From: JACKCR01 sp041390305
GTDB lineage: Bacteria; Eisenbacteria; RBG-16-71-46; CAIMUX01
Assembly: GCA_041390305.1 (NCBI GenBank)
Contig: JAWKQE010000028.1
Span: 21,853-85,852 of the forward strand
Length of the DNA stretch: 64,000 bases
Reading direction: 5' to 3'
Shown here piece after piece: positions 49,998 to 59,238 of the stretch (within the stretch, counting starts at the first letter, position 1; every line of letters begins with the position of its first letter). The position numbers and the translations under genes were made by a program. The notes under the pieces were generated by a model, which was not told where the DNA came from, searched no databases, and saw only the letters and a list, made by a program, of their open reading frames with translations.

Positions 49998-51287
49998 CTA
50001 GATCGCCGTTCGCAGCCAGTCGATCACGATCTTCGCGGTGTTCATCCGGACCATTTCCCGGTCGCCGGGCAGCTGGAGACGCTTCGTCTGGAGGCGGTCC
50101 GGTCCCGCGATCGCGATGAAGACGGTGCCGACCGGCTTGTCCTTCGTCGCTCCGTCGGGTCCGGCGATGCCGCTCGCGGCGATGCCCCAGTCTGCGTGGA
50201 GACGTTTGCGGACGCCCTTGGCCATCTGGCCGACGATCTTGTCGCTGACCGCGCCGAAGATCTCGAGGTCGACGTCGTCGACTCCGAGGAGCTGGACCTT
50301 GGAGTCGTCGGAGTACGTGACGCAGCCCCCGACGGAGTACTCGGAGGCTCCGGCACGGTCGGTCAGCATCTTGCCGATGAGGCCGCCGGTGCAGGATTCC
50401 GCGGTTGCCACGGTGAGGCCCTTCGCGATCAGCTTCTCGGCCACGATGTCGACGAGGGACATCTCGTCCGTTCCGTAGACGGCGTCGCCGAGCTCGTTCC
50501 GAAGGGCGCCTTCGACCTCGTCGAGGAGCGCAGTGGCGGAGGCTTCTCTCGCGCCGACGTGTGCGCTGTCGTCGGAGCCCTCACCAGCGCCGGCCGTACC
50601 GTCGCCCAGAATCGCGAGCTTCACGTGCGTTTCCATCCCGACCGCGCGATAGCCGAAGCGAACGCGGTCGCGGTAGGTCTCGACGATGGACTCGACGGCG
50701 TCGGCGAGCTTGCTCTCGCCCATCCCAACGGTCTTGACCGTACGTCGGAACACCGCGGGCGTCCCGTGATCGAGCACCTCCTCGAGCCTCTTGTTCATCA
50801 ACCAGCGCACCTCCCGCGGTACGCCGGGCAGGACGAACACCTTCGCGTTCTCGAGCGTGAAGTGGAACGCGGGTGCCGTGCCGGACTCGTTGATGATGAC
50901 CTCACCGATCTCCGGGACCATGGCCTGACGCTCGTTGTTCCGGGTCATTTCGCGTCCGAACGAGCGGAAGCGGGCTTCGATCCGGGCGCGTACGGTCTCG
51001 TCGAGCCGGAGTCCGCACCCGAGTGCCTGGGCGCAGGCCTCGAGTGTGAGGTCGTCCGCGGTGGGGCCCAGTCCGCCCGAGGTGATGACGAGATCGGCCC
51101 GGCCGGCGGCTTCCCGGATCGCCGCGGCGATGGCCTGCGTGTCGTCGGCCACCGTGGTGTGACGGGCCACGACCCATCCCCACGACTCGAGCCGTCCGTC
51201 GAGGTAGTTGGAGTTCGTGTCCACCGTCTCGCCGGAGAGGAGTTCGTCTCCGATCGCAATGATCTCCGCAACGGGCAGGCTGCTCAT
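49998..51287 (-). CDS. cinA: CinA, nicotinamide-nucleotide amidohydrolase family
   Basis: The 429-residue protein has an N-terminal MoCF/COG1058 domain (EIIAIGDELLSGETVDTNSNYLDGRLES ... LVITSGGLGPTADDLT) and a C-terminal PncC-type amidohydrolase (TVATAESCTGGLIGKMLTDRAGASEYSVGGCVTYSD ... AASGIAGPDGATKDKPVGTVFIA). The catalytic serine is in AESCTGG. The fused form is standard CinA, combining ADP-ribose pyrophosphatase and NMN deamidase activities in NAD recycling. The ATG at 51287 has AGGAGG upstream and overlaps the stop of the preceding gene by 4 bases, so the two are coupled. Confidence 0.95.
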   Translation of the reverse strand: MSSLPVAEIIAIGDELLSGETVDTNSNYLDGRLESWGWVVARHTTVADDTQAIAAAIREAAGRADLVITSGGLGPTADDLTLEACAQALGCGLRLDETVRARIEARFRSFGREMTRNNERQAMVPEIGEVIINESGTAPAFHFTLENAKVFVLPGVPREVRWLMNKRLEEVLDHGTPAVFRRTVKTVGMGESKLADAVESIVETYRDRVRFGYRAVGMETHVKLAILGDGTAGAGEGSDDSAHVGAREASATALLDEVEGALRNELGDAVYGTDEMSLVDIVAEKLIAKGLTVATAESCTGGLIGKMLTDRAGASEYSVGGCVTYSDDSKVQLLGVDDVDLEIFGAVSDKIVGQMAKGVRKRLHADWGIAASGIAGPDGATKDKPVGTVFIAIAGPDRLQTKRLQLPGDREMVRMNTAKIVIDWLRTAI

Positions 51288-52090
51288 CGAACCTCCTGGA
51301 AGGCCCAGATGAGCGTCGGGGCTTCCTTCATGGAGTGGACGCGGGACTTCTCGCGGTCGAGCCGAGTCCGCATGTTGTAGTAGACGGGGTCGAAGCCGGG
51401 GTTGAACGGACGCATCCTGCCTTCCGTCCTATCGTAGACGACGTGGATCGGTCCGGTGTCCGGTGTGCGTGGGCTCCAAGGGGAGTCGATCCCATCGTCG
51501 GGCACGCGTGCTTCGAGAAGTGCCTGGCGGATGAGTGAAGCGCGGGGGCCATCCCGGTCGACACTTCCACCGAGGATCCATGCCGTCATCTCCTCTCCGG
51601 CCCATCCGTTCTGGAGCCTCTGCTCCGTGGCGCGGATGAGCGTCCAACTCGCGTCCGTCGCGTCCATGTTCTCCGTGAGGAGGGCCGCGGCGATGGTCCA
51701 CGACGGACGGTGGGAGAGGACGAGAGCGATCGAGGTCCCGAGCCCCTGCATGGTGAGGAAGCGGGGCAAGGGGAGGGAGTTCACGACCACGGCTTCGTTC
51801 GGGAAGAGGTCGAGGAACGTCGAGTTGAGCCAGGTCTGCGTCGGGTTCCACACCTGAAGGAGGACCCGCTCGTATGGACTGCCTTGTCCTCCCCAGACCT
51901 TTGCCCAGGACGCGAGTCCATCGAGGATGCGAAAGGCGGGGTCGCGGCGCTCGAAGGCACTCAGGGCATGGAATCGGTCGAGCTGGTGGGCGACGAGCTC
52001 GAACAGCTCGAGATCCGCTCCCGGAAGCGAAGGGTCGACGCTGTCGATGGCAGCGCTGAAGGCATCGCGTCGGGGAATCGGAGGGATCAT
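51284..52090 (-). CDS. Conserved-looking protein of unknown function, coupled to cinA
   Basis: I do not recognise this 268-residue cytosolic protein. It starts MIPPIPRRDAFSAAIDSVDPSLPGADLELFELVAHQLDRFHAL. Features include helical N-terminal thirds, YERVLLQVWNPTQTWLNSTFLDLFPNEAVVVNSLPLP, and a C-terminal GRMRPFNPGFDPVYYNMRTRLDREKSRVHSM. No signal peptide or cofactor motif is visible. Its stop overlaps the cinA start by 4 bases, so a link to NAD metabolism is possible. The ATG at 52090 is chosen because upstream sequence has no family features; the ribosome site is weak (GAGAGAACG). Confidence 0.65.
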   Translation of the reverse strand: MIPPIPRRDAFSAAIDSVDPSLPGADLELFELVAHQLDRFHALSAFERRDPAFRILDGLASWAKVWGGQGSPYERVLLQVWNPTQTWLNSTFLDLFPNEAVVVNSLPLPRFLTMQGLGTSIALVLSHRPSWTIAAALLTENMDATDASWTLIRATEQRLQNGWAGEEMTAWILGGSVDRDGPRASLIRQALLEARVPDDGIDSPWSPRTPDTGPIHVVYDRTEGRMRPFNPGFDPVYYNMRTRLDREKSRVHSMKEAPTLIWAFQEVR

Positions 52091-52295
52091 CGTTCTCTCG
52101 GTTACGAACGTTCGTTTGTTTGGACGTGAGATGCCCGGATCCTCGACCCTTCGGGGTCGATCCGTTAGGCTCCCCTCATGTCGCCGGGGCCGTCGATCGA
52201 AACGGTCGACGCGCAGTGAGACATTAGAGCATGCGGCGGCCGCTGTCGGCCCGATGGTTTTCCGCCGTCTCAACTCGAATCCCCTGAGGAAGACA

Positions 52296-54362
52296 ATGAC
52301 GAAGAACCAGCGACTCGGGTTACTCGGTGCCCTCTGTTTGCCACTCGCACTGGGCGCGACTCTCTTCGCCGCCGGCTGCGGTGGGGGAAGCAACTATCCG
52401 GAGGATGGCGACGCACCCGCGAAGGAACGATCGTCCGGTAGTGGGTCGGGGTCCGGCTCGGCCGAGGACGCCTACGCCGGCGTGCCCCCCGAGATGGCCG
52501 CGGCCGGCGTCACGAAGTTCGACCTCGCCGGCCCCGGCAAGCCGCCCGCGGACTTCTTCAATCCGGACAAGCGTGAGGTGAAGCCGGCGATGGGCGGCCG
52601 CGTCATCCAGCACATCGCGAGCGAGCCCCCGAATCTCAACTTCCTCACCGAGAACTCGGCCGTCATCCACTGGATCCACTACGACATCCACTCGTCGCTC
52701 ATCGAGTTCAACCCCGCGACCTGGGTCTACGACCCCGTGCTCTGCACGAGCTACGACGTCGAGGACACGGTGGTCCTGAAGGGCGGGCGTGGCGACGACA
52801 ACGCCAACGTCCTCTTCGGTACGGTGACCGAGGACGGTGACGACTACGTGGTGACCTCGGGCTCGAGCTTCAACTCGACGGCGGAGCGGCGCGTTCCGAA
52901 GTCCGAAGTCGAGGAACTGGTCCGGGGTTCCGTCTTCACCTTCCATCTGCGCGAGAACGTGAAGTGGCACGACGGCCAGCGGTTCGATGCTGACGACGTC
53001 GTCTTCACGATGGAGGCGTTCAAGAATCCGAACGTCGACTGCGACGAGAAGCGTTGGCAGTTCGATCCGGTCATCAAGACGGAGCGTCTGACCGACTTCG
53101 CGGTGAGGTTCCACTACAAGGACCAGTATTTCGCCGCGCTCCAGATCTTCAGCGATGGCTTCTGTATCCTGCCGAGCCATCTCTACAATCTCTCCGATCC
53201 GGCCAACGTCGACTACGATCCGAACGCGACCGCGGAGGCTCAGGGGACGCACGTCAACGAGAACCCGCACAACATCGACTGGGTGGGACTCGGGCCCTAC
53301 AAGCTCACGAAGTGGGAGAAGGGGCAGTACCTCGAGGCCGAGAAGTTCGACGGCTTCTGGAACCCCGCCCCCGAGTATGCCGGCTATGTCGACGTGATCC
53401 GGTGGCGCTACATCAGCGACGACAACTCTGCCTTCCAGGCTCTCCTCAACAAGGAAGTCGACATCTTCGACCGCGTGAAGTCGGAAGACTTCGTCGGTGA
53501 GGCGACCGAGTCCGAGGTCTTCAAGGAGAGCTTCTACAAGTCCTACACCTACGTTGGCTCGATCGGCTTCACGGTCTGGAACACCTACAAGCCTCAGTTC
53601 GACGACTACCGGGTCCGGCAGGCGCTGGCCTACGCGTTCGATGCCGACGAGTGGACCCGGACGAACTACCAGGGCCTCGCGCTTCGCGGCACGTTCTCCC
53701 AGTTCCGGTTCGGACCGGCCTACGACCAGGCCGTCACGCCGATCCCGTACGACGTGACGAAGGCGGAGGAGCTCCTCACCGACGCCGGGTGGTACGACCG
53801 GGACGGAAACGGCATCGTGGACAAGGACGGCAAGGACCTCGTCATCAATGCGCTCATGCCGACGGGGAACAAGGCGTCGGAGACGCTCCTCCAGAAGATG
53901 CAGGAGCAGTACGAGCGGGTTGGAGTCAAGATGACGATCCAGCCGCTCGAATGGGCGACGTTCATCGAGCGGATCCTCGATCGCGACTTCGACGCGGCGA
54001 ACCTGGCCTGGACGCTCAACGACATCGAAGGCGATCCGTACGGCTCGTGGCACAAGGACGAGGCTACCTTCGACCGGCGGACCGGGAACATGGCGGGCTA
54101 CCGTGACGACGTCGCGAGCGACCTCATCGATCGCGGCCGGGTCGAGCTCGATCCGGAGAAGCGGTACGAGATCTGGCACCAGCTCCACCGTAGGATCTAC
54201 GACCAGCAGCCGTTCCTCTTCGGTTGGAACGTGCCGCGGAAGATCGCGTTCAACAAGGAGCTCAGAGGTGTGCGGCTCTACAAGTTCTCACCTGGCTATC
54301 GGCTCCGGGACTTCTATTATGAGGAAGGTACGCCCGGAACCCGTCCGCTTCCCGGCGCCTGA
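52296..54362 (+). CDS. Peptide/nickel-type ABC transporter substrate-binding lipoprotein
   Basis: The 688-residue protein has a lipoprotein signal (LGALCLPLALGATLFAAGCGGG), then a Gly/Ser linker and an SBP family 5 fold (FTFHLRENVKWHDGQRFDADDVVFTMEAF, GLGPYKLTKWEKGQYLEAEKFDGFW, VRQALAYAFDADEWTRTNYQGLA). Family members are usually 500-600 residues. The extra length comes from the linker and an insert near residues 145-195 (GGRGDDNANVLFGTVTEDGDD). It delivers oligopeptides or similar solutes to the permeases encoded next. GAGG precedes the ATG by 6 bases. Confidence 0.92.
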   Translation: MTKNQRLGLLGALCLPLALGATLFAAGCGGGSNYPEDGDAPAKERSSGSGSGSGSAEDAYAGVPPEMAAAGVTKFDLAGPGKPPADFFNPDKREVKPAMGGRVIQHIASEPPNLNFLTENSAVIHWIHYDIHSSLIEFNPATWVYDPVLCTSYDVEDTVVLKGGRGDDNANVLFGTVTEDGDDYVVTSGSSFNSTAERRVPKSEVEELVRGSVFTFHLRENVKWHDGQRFDADDVVFTMEAFKNPNVDCDEKRWQFDPVIKTERLTDFAVRFHYKDQYFAALQIFSDGFCILPSHLYNLSDPANVDYDPNATAEAQGTHVNENPHNIDWVGLGPYKLTKWEKGQYLEAEKFDGFWNPAPEYAGYVDVIRWRYISDDNSAFQALLNKEVDIFDRVKSEDFVGEATESEVFKESFYKSYTYVGSIGFTVWNTYKPQFDDYRVRQALAYAFDADEWTRTNYQGLALRGTFSQFRFGPAYDQAVTPIPYDVTKAEELLTDAGWYDRDGNGIVDKDGKDLVINALMPTGNKASETLLQKMQEQYERVGVKMTIQPLEWATFIERILDRDFDAANLAWTLNDIEGDPYGSWHKDEATFDRRTGNMAGYRDDVASDLIDRGRVELDPEKRYEIWHQLHRRIYDQQPFLFGWNVPRKIAFNKELRGVRLYKFSPGYRLRDFYYEEGTPGTRPLPGA

Positions 54363-54431
54363 TCCGACCCACGACCCCATTTCCATCCGAACGGCAAGGC
54401 GGGCTCCCACGGGAGCCCGAGGAGAACGAGC

Positions 54432-55442
54432 GTGACCTCCTACATCATCCGCCGGATCCTCTGGATGTTCCCGACTTTGATCGGGATCACCCTCCTCCTC
54501 TTCGTCGTGATGCGACTCGCTCCCGGTGACCCCGCGAGCCTGGCCGCGGGCGCGGTCGGAGCCGGGAGCGAGGGGCAGACGATCTCGACCAATACGAACG
54601 TGGAAGACGCGGTGACGAAGTTCCGGAAACGGTACCGGCTCGACGATCCGCTCATGGTCCAGTACGGCTACTGGATCGCGTCGGTGGCGAAGCTGGACTT
54701 CGGCTACGAATTCTTCCGGCCGAACGTCGCCGTGCGGGACGAGATCGGGGACCGGCTCAAGATCACGGTGCCGCTCTCCCTCATCTCCGTCTTCCTCTCC
54801 TACCTCATCGCCCTTCCGCTCGGCATCCTCTCCGCGGTCAAACAGGGATCGGTGGCGGACAAGGTGAGTACGATCATCCTCTTCATCCTCTACTCACTGC
54901 CGTCCTTCTGGGCCGGGCTCCTCCTCATCCTCGCCTTCGGTGCGGCGGGGCTCGATTGGCTTCCGGTCCTGGGGCTGCACGACAAGGACGCCGCGACCTT
55001 CACGCAGTGGGAGTACATCAAGGACACGATCATGCACGGGATCCTTCCCGTCATCGTGCTCACCTATACGAGCCTGGCCTATCTCTCCCGTCAGATGCGG
55101 GTCGGAATGCTCGACGTGATCCGTCAGGACTACATCCGGACAGCACGCGCGAAGGGGCTCGCCGAGAAGGTGGTCATCTTCAAGCACGCGCTCCGGAACT
55201 CGCTCATTCCGGTCGTCACCCTCTTCGCGAGCGTGCTCCCGATCCTGATCGGCGGATCGGTCATCGTGGAGACGATCTTCACGATTCCGGGGATGGGACT
55301 CTACGCCTACGAGGGGATCGTCCAGCGGGACTACAACGTGGTCATGGCGACGACCACCTTCTCCGCCTTCATGACCCTCCTCGGATTCCTCGTCTCCGAC
55401 ATCACCTACGCCTTCGTCGACCCGCGGATCGCCTATGACTGA
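54432..55442 (+). CDS. ABC transporter permease, DppB/OppB type
   Basis: The 336-residue protein starts TSYIIRRILWMFPTLIGITLLLFVVMRLAPGDP, the standard DppB opening. Five to six membrane helices follow, with the EAA loop LSRQMRVGMLDVIRQDYIRTARAKGLAEKVVIFKHALRNSLIPVVT that docks on the ATPases. It forms the inner-membrane channel together with the next gene product. The stop overlaps the next start by 8 bases. Confidence 0.94.
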   Translation: MTSYIIRRILWMFPTLIGITLLLFVVMRLAPGDPASLAAGAVGAGSEGQTISTNTNVEDAVTKFRKRYRLDDPLMVQYGYWIASVAKLDFGYEFFRPNVAVRDEIGDRLKITVPLSLISVFLSYLIALPLGILSAVKQGSVADKVSTIILFILYSLPSFWAGLLLILAFGAAGLDWLPVLGLHDKDAATFTQWEYIKDTIMHGILPVIVLTYTSLAYLSRQMRVGMLDVIRQDYIRTARAKGLAEKVVIFKHALRNSLIPVVTLFASVLPILIGGSVIVETIFTIPGMGLYAYEGIVQRDYNVVMATTTFSAFMTLLGFLVSDITYAFVDPRIAYD

Positions 55443-57210
55443 GAGCATGGCCACCGTCGCGCCCGAGAGTGTCGCCGCCCCCAAGGCGGCGAAGCGCGAG
55501 GTCTACAGCAAGGACTACGTCGACATCGTGCTCGGACAGATCCGGAAGCGGAAGCTGTCCATGTTCGCGCTCTACGTGCTCATCCTGCTCTACGCGATCG
55601 CGATCTATGCACCGCTCATCGCGAACGACCGGCCGATCTACTTCCATGGCGTGGACCTCTCCAGCTACCGGAAAGCGCAGCGTGAGTTGCCGCTCGTGGC
55701 GGGGGCGCTGGCAGAGAGCGCGACCGGGGGCGAGTCGGGCTACCGCGAGAGCCTGGCCCAAGGGGTAGAGCCGATGCCGTGGCGGAGCGTGGTCGACCAA
55801 CAGCTCCGCGCCATCGAGCATCGCGTTTCGGTCGTCGGGAGGCAGCTCTCGAAGGACGATCGGGCACCCGTCGACGAACTGTGGGCCAAGGCGAAGTCGA
55901 TCGCGGCTACCACGCGCCAGGGCGGGACGGCATCGGCCGAGGACGTCTCCAGGCTGCGCTCTCTCGCGGAGAAGGTACAGCGGGAGATGAAGCCGGTCGT
56001 GACCTGGTCCGAGGTGAAGGCGGGGCAGACCGTACGCCTCGAGCCGTTCCATGCCTTTCCGATTCTCCAGAACCTCTCCCGGGGCGAGATCTTCTTCATG
56101 GTGCTCATGGCCGTGACGCTGCTCTTCCCGATCTGGAACCGGATCGTCAACGCGGCCGTGCTCCGTGGGGATCGCCTCCGGATCCGTCGGGCGCGGAGAC
56201 GGAAGGCGCTCGCCTTCCTCGCCCTCCCGCTCCTGGCCGCGCTGCTCTGGCAGGGGCAGTCCGCGAGCTTCTTCGTCTCGACCTACAAGACGGGCCTCAC
56301 GAACGGCGACGTGTTCGCGAAGTACGTGCTCTTCCCGCCGATCTCCTACGGCATCGCGGAGACGAACGGAGACGAAGTCTTCCGGCCTCCGACCTGGCAT
56401 CACAACTCCGAGATCGACGACGCCGGCTTCTACGTCAACGGGCCCCGGGCCGGGCGTCTCGATCCGACGACGAACCTCCCGCGTCCGGCCAAGCCGGTCG
56501 AGATCGAGTTCCTCGAGCCGGAGCGGAACAGCGTCTTCCGGCACTTCCTCGGCACGGACAGCCTCGGGCGTGACCTCCTCGCGCGCATCGTGTGGGGCGG
56601 GCGGGTGAGCCTGGCCGTTGGACTCGTCGGTACGGGGATCTCCGTCTTCATCGGGATCATCCTGGGCTCGCTCGCCGGGTACTTCGGGAAGGGAGTCGAC
56701 ATCGCGATCAGTCGCGTGATCGAGATCGTGCAGACGTTCCCGGCCTTCTTCCTCATCCTCATCATCGTCGCGTTCGTCGGCCCTAGCATCCTCAACATCA
56801 TGGTCATCATCGGACTGGTCGGGTGGACGGGGGTGGCGCGACTCGTACGCGGAGAGTTCATCAGGCTTCGGGGTCAGGAGTTCGTGATCGCGAGCGAAGC
56901 GCTCGGAGTGGGCGTGGGGCGGACGATCTTCCGCCACATCCTGCCGAACGCACTCGGACCCGTGCTCGTCGCGGCCACGTTCGGCGTCGCATCGGGGATC
57001 CTCACGGAATCCGCCCTCTCCTTCCTCGGCCTCGGGATCCAGCTGCCCGTGCCGTCGTGGGGCTCGCTCCTCATCGAGAGCCGCTCGGCGGAGCACTGGT
57101 GGATCCAGATCTTCCCCGGCTTCCTCATCTTCCTGACGGTGATGCTCTACAACCTCTTCGGAGAGGGCGTACGTGACGCGCTCGATCCGCGCCTCAAGGT
57201 GACGCACTGA
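55435..57210 (+). CDS. ABC transporter permease, DppC/OppC type, with large insert
   Basis: The protein has 591 residues, about twice the usual 300. The first helix (residues 42-62) and the core from about residue 370 (GTDSLGRDLLARIVWGGRVSLAVGLVGTGISVFIGIILGSLAGY ... EAA loop VRGEFIRLRGQEFVIASEALGVGVGRTIFRHILPNAL) are normal DppC. Between them lies a 300-residue insert with a helical soluble part (about 75-200), two more predicted membrane helices (about 219-237 and 257-273) and another soluble stretch. The insert may reach the substrate-binding protein or anchor extra partners. The reading frame is clean, so it is a real domain addition. Confidence 0.92.
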   Translation: MTESMATVAPESVAAPKAAKREVYSKDYVDIVLGQIRKRKLSMFALYVLILLYAIAIYAPLIANDRPIYFHGVDLSSYRKAQRELPLVAGALAESATGGESGYRESLAQGVEPMPWRSVVDQQLRAIEHRVSVVGRQLSKDDRAPVDELWAKAKSIAATTRQGGTASAEDVSRLRSLAEKVQREMKPVVTWSEVKAGQTVRLEPFHAFPILQNLSRGEIFFMVLMAVTLLFPIWNRIVNAAVLRGDRLRIRRARRRKALAFLALPLLAALLWQGQSASFFVSTYKTGLTNGDVFAKYVLFPPISYGIAETNGDEVFRPPTWHHNSEIDDAGFYVNGPRAGRLDPTTNLPRPAKPVEIEFLEPERNSVFRHFLGTDSLGRDLLARIVWGGRVSLAVGLVGTGISVFIGIILGSLAGYFGKGVDIAISRVIEIVQTFPAFFLILIIVAFVGPSILNIMVIIGLVGWTGVARLVRGEFIRLRGQEFVIASEALGVGVGRTIFRHILPNALGPVLVAATFGVASGILTESALSFLGLGIQLPVPSWGSLLIESRSAEHWWIQIFPGFLIFLTVMLYNLFGEGVRDALDPRLKVTH

Positions 57211-58253
57211 TGACGGAACGCACACCGAATCCAGGTATGGGAGACGTGCTCCTCCGGATCGACCAGCTCCAGACCTTCTTCGACACCGAGGAAGGAATGG
57301 TGATGGCCGTGAACGGGGTGAGCTACGAGATCCGGAGAGGGGAGACGCTCGGCGTCGTCGGCGAGTCCGGATGCGGGAAGAGCGTCACCGCGATGTCGAT
57401 CCTCCGGCTCAACCCGGAGCCGCCCACGGTCTATGCGGGTGGTGAGATCCTCTTCGAGGGACGGAATCTCCTGAACGTCTCGATGGACGAGATGCAGACG
57501 ATCCGCGGAAACGACATCGCCATGATCTTCCAGGAGCCGATGACCTCCCTCAATCCGGTCTACACGGTCGGAGACCAGATCGAGGAGACGGTGAAGCTCC
57601 ACCGGAAGATGAACGACAAGGACGCACACGCGTACGCGATCGAGATGCTGGGACGGGTCGGCATTCCGTCGCCGGAGCAGCGGGTCGACGAGTATCCGCA
57701 CCAGCTCTCGGGCGGAATGAAGCAGCGCGTCATGATCGCGATGGCGCTCGCCTGCGACCCCAAGCTCCTCATCGCGGACGAACCGACCACGGCTCTCGAC
57801 GTCACGATCCAGGCGCAGATCCTGGACCTCCTCCGCGAGATGCAGAAGGAGTTCGGGATGTCGATCCTCCTCATCACGCACGACCTCGGGGTCGTTGCGG
57901 AGATGAGCAACCACGTGGCGGTGATGTACGCGAGCAAGATCGTCGAGTATGCGGACACGGTGACGCTCTTCGGGATGCCGCGCCATCCGTACACGTTCGG
58001 ACTCTTCCAGTCGCTGCCGGAGATGCACGTCCAGGGGAATCCGAGGCTGCTCGAGATTCCCGGAGCGGTGCCGAATCCGCTCGCCTTCCCGAGCGGATGC
58101 AAGTTCCGGACGCGCTGCTTCAAGGCGCAACCACGCTGTGCGGAGATCGAACCGAGTCTCAAGGACCATGGCAACGGGCACACCGTGGCCTGCCACTTCC
58201 CGATGACCGACGAAGAACTGGCGAAGCTCGGGGGAGGTACGTTCCGTGTCTGA
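57210..58253 (+). CDS. ABC transporter ATPase, DppD/OppD type
   Basis: The 347-residue protein has Walker A VVGESGCGKSVTAMSIL, Q-loop IFQEPMTSLNPV, signature LSGGMKQRVMIAMALACDPKLLIADEPTTALDVT with Walker B, and the H-loop in LLITHDLGVV. The C-terminal oligopeptide/dipeptide domain (FPSGCKFRTRCFKAQPRC) carries the cysteines seen in this family. It shares one base with the preceding stop (TGATG). It powers the importer together with the DppF-type subunit. Confidence 0.96.
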   Translation: MTERTPNPGMGDVLLRIDQLQTFFDTEEGMVMAVNGVSYEIRRGETLGVVGESGCGKSVTAMSILRLNPEPPTVYAGGEILFEGRNLLNVSMDEMQTIRGNDIAMIFQEPMTSLNPVYTVGDQIEETVKLHRKMNDKDAHAYAIEMLGRVGIPSPEQRVDEYPHQLSGGMKQRVMIAMALACDPKLLIADEPTTALDVTIQAQILDLLREMQKEFGMSILLITHDLGVVAEMSNHVAVMYASKIVEYADTVTLFGMPRHPYTFGLFQSLPEMHVQGNPRLLEIPGAVPNPLAFPSGCKFRTRCFKAQPRCAEIEPSLKDHGNGHTVACHFPMTDEELAKLGGGTFRV

Positions 58254-59238
58254 TCCGTACTACGGCAACGGCCAACCGCTCGTCAGCGTCAGCCACCTCA
58301 AGAAACACTTCCCGGTACGGAAGGGCGTCATGAGGCGGGTCGTTGCCCAGGTCAAAGCAGTGGACGACGTCAGCTTCGAGATCAAGCCAGGCGAGACTCT
58401 CGGGTTGGTCGGCGAGTCCGGCTGTGGCAAGACGACGGTGGGGCGTTCGCTTCTCCGTCTCATCGAACCGTCGGACGGGCACGTCGAGTTCGAGAACACC
58501 GACGTGCTCAAGGCGAGCAAGTCCGAGCTCCGACGCCTCCGCCGGAACATGCAGATCATCTTCCAGGACCCGTATGCGTCGCTCAATCCGCGCATGTCGG
58601 TGCTCGAGATCATCGGTGAGGGACTCAGGGTCCACAAACTCACCTCGTCCACGAGCGAACTGGAAGACCGGGTCGGCGAACTGCTCGACCGGGTGAAGCT
58701 CGATCCGGTCTACATCAACCGGTACCCGCACGAGTTCTCGGGCGGGCAGCGGCAGCGGATCGGGATCGCGCGGGCGTTGTCGCTCCGGCCCAAGTTCATC
58801 GTCTGCGACGAGGCGGTGTCGGCTCTCGACGTATCGATCCAGGCACAGGTCATCAACCTGCTCATGGATCTTCGCGACGAATTCGGCCTCTCCTATCTCT
58901 TCGTCGCCCACGACCTCTCGGTCGTTCGGCACATCAGCCACAGGGTCGCGGTGATGTACCTGGGCAAGATCGTCGAGATCGCCGATACGGAGGCGCTCTT
59001 CGCGAACCCGAGACACCCGTACACGAGGGCGCTCCTCTCGGCCGTGCCGGTCGCGAACCCGACGGCCAAGCGCGAGCGGATCGTCCTCCAGGGAGACGTG
59101 CCGTCTCCGATCAATCCGCCTCCGGGTTGTCCGTTCCACACGCGCTGCCCGGTCGCGATGGCGAAGTGCAAGGTCGAGGTTCCGCCGCTGAAGGAGGCGG
59201 GGAGTGGACACACGTTCACGTGTCATCTCGATGAGTAG
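58246..59238 (+). CDS. ABC transporter ATPase, DppF/OppF type
   Basis: The 330-residue protein has Walker A LVGESGCGKTTVGRSLL, Q-loop IFQDPYASLNPR, signature FSGGQRQRIGIARALSLRPKFIVCDEAVSALDVS, and H-loop VAHDLSVV. The C-terminal domain CPFHTRCPVAMAKC again has paired cysteines. The start is GTG with an 8-base overlap with dppD. It is the second ATPase of the five-gene importer. The substrate cannot be told from sequence. Confidence 0.96.
   Translation: MSDPYYGNGQPLVSVSHLKKHFPVRKGVMRRVVAQVKAVDDVSFEIKPGETLGLVGESGCGKTTVGRSLLRLIEPSDGHVEFENTDVLKASKSELRRLRRNMQIIFQDPYASLNPRMSVLEIIGEGLRVHKLTSSTSELEDRVGELLDRVKLDPVYINRYPHEFSGGQRQRIGIARALSLRPKFIVCDEAVSALDVSIQAQVINLLMDLRDEFGLSYLFVAHDLSVVRHISHRVAVMYLGKIVEIADTEALFANPRHPYTRALLSAVPVANPTAKRERIVLQGDVPSPINPPPGCPFHTRCPVAMAKCKVEVPPLKEAGSGHTFTCHLDE

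Noticed and set aside
55402..57225. 607-codon minus-strand frame opposite the DppC-type gene
   Set aside because: Shadow of a GC-biased gene. No family resemblance, and it would overlap the whole transporter operon.
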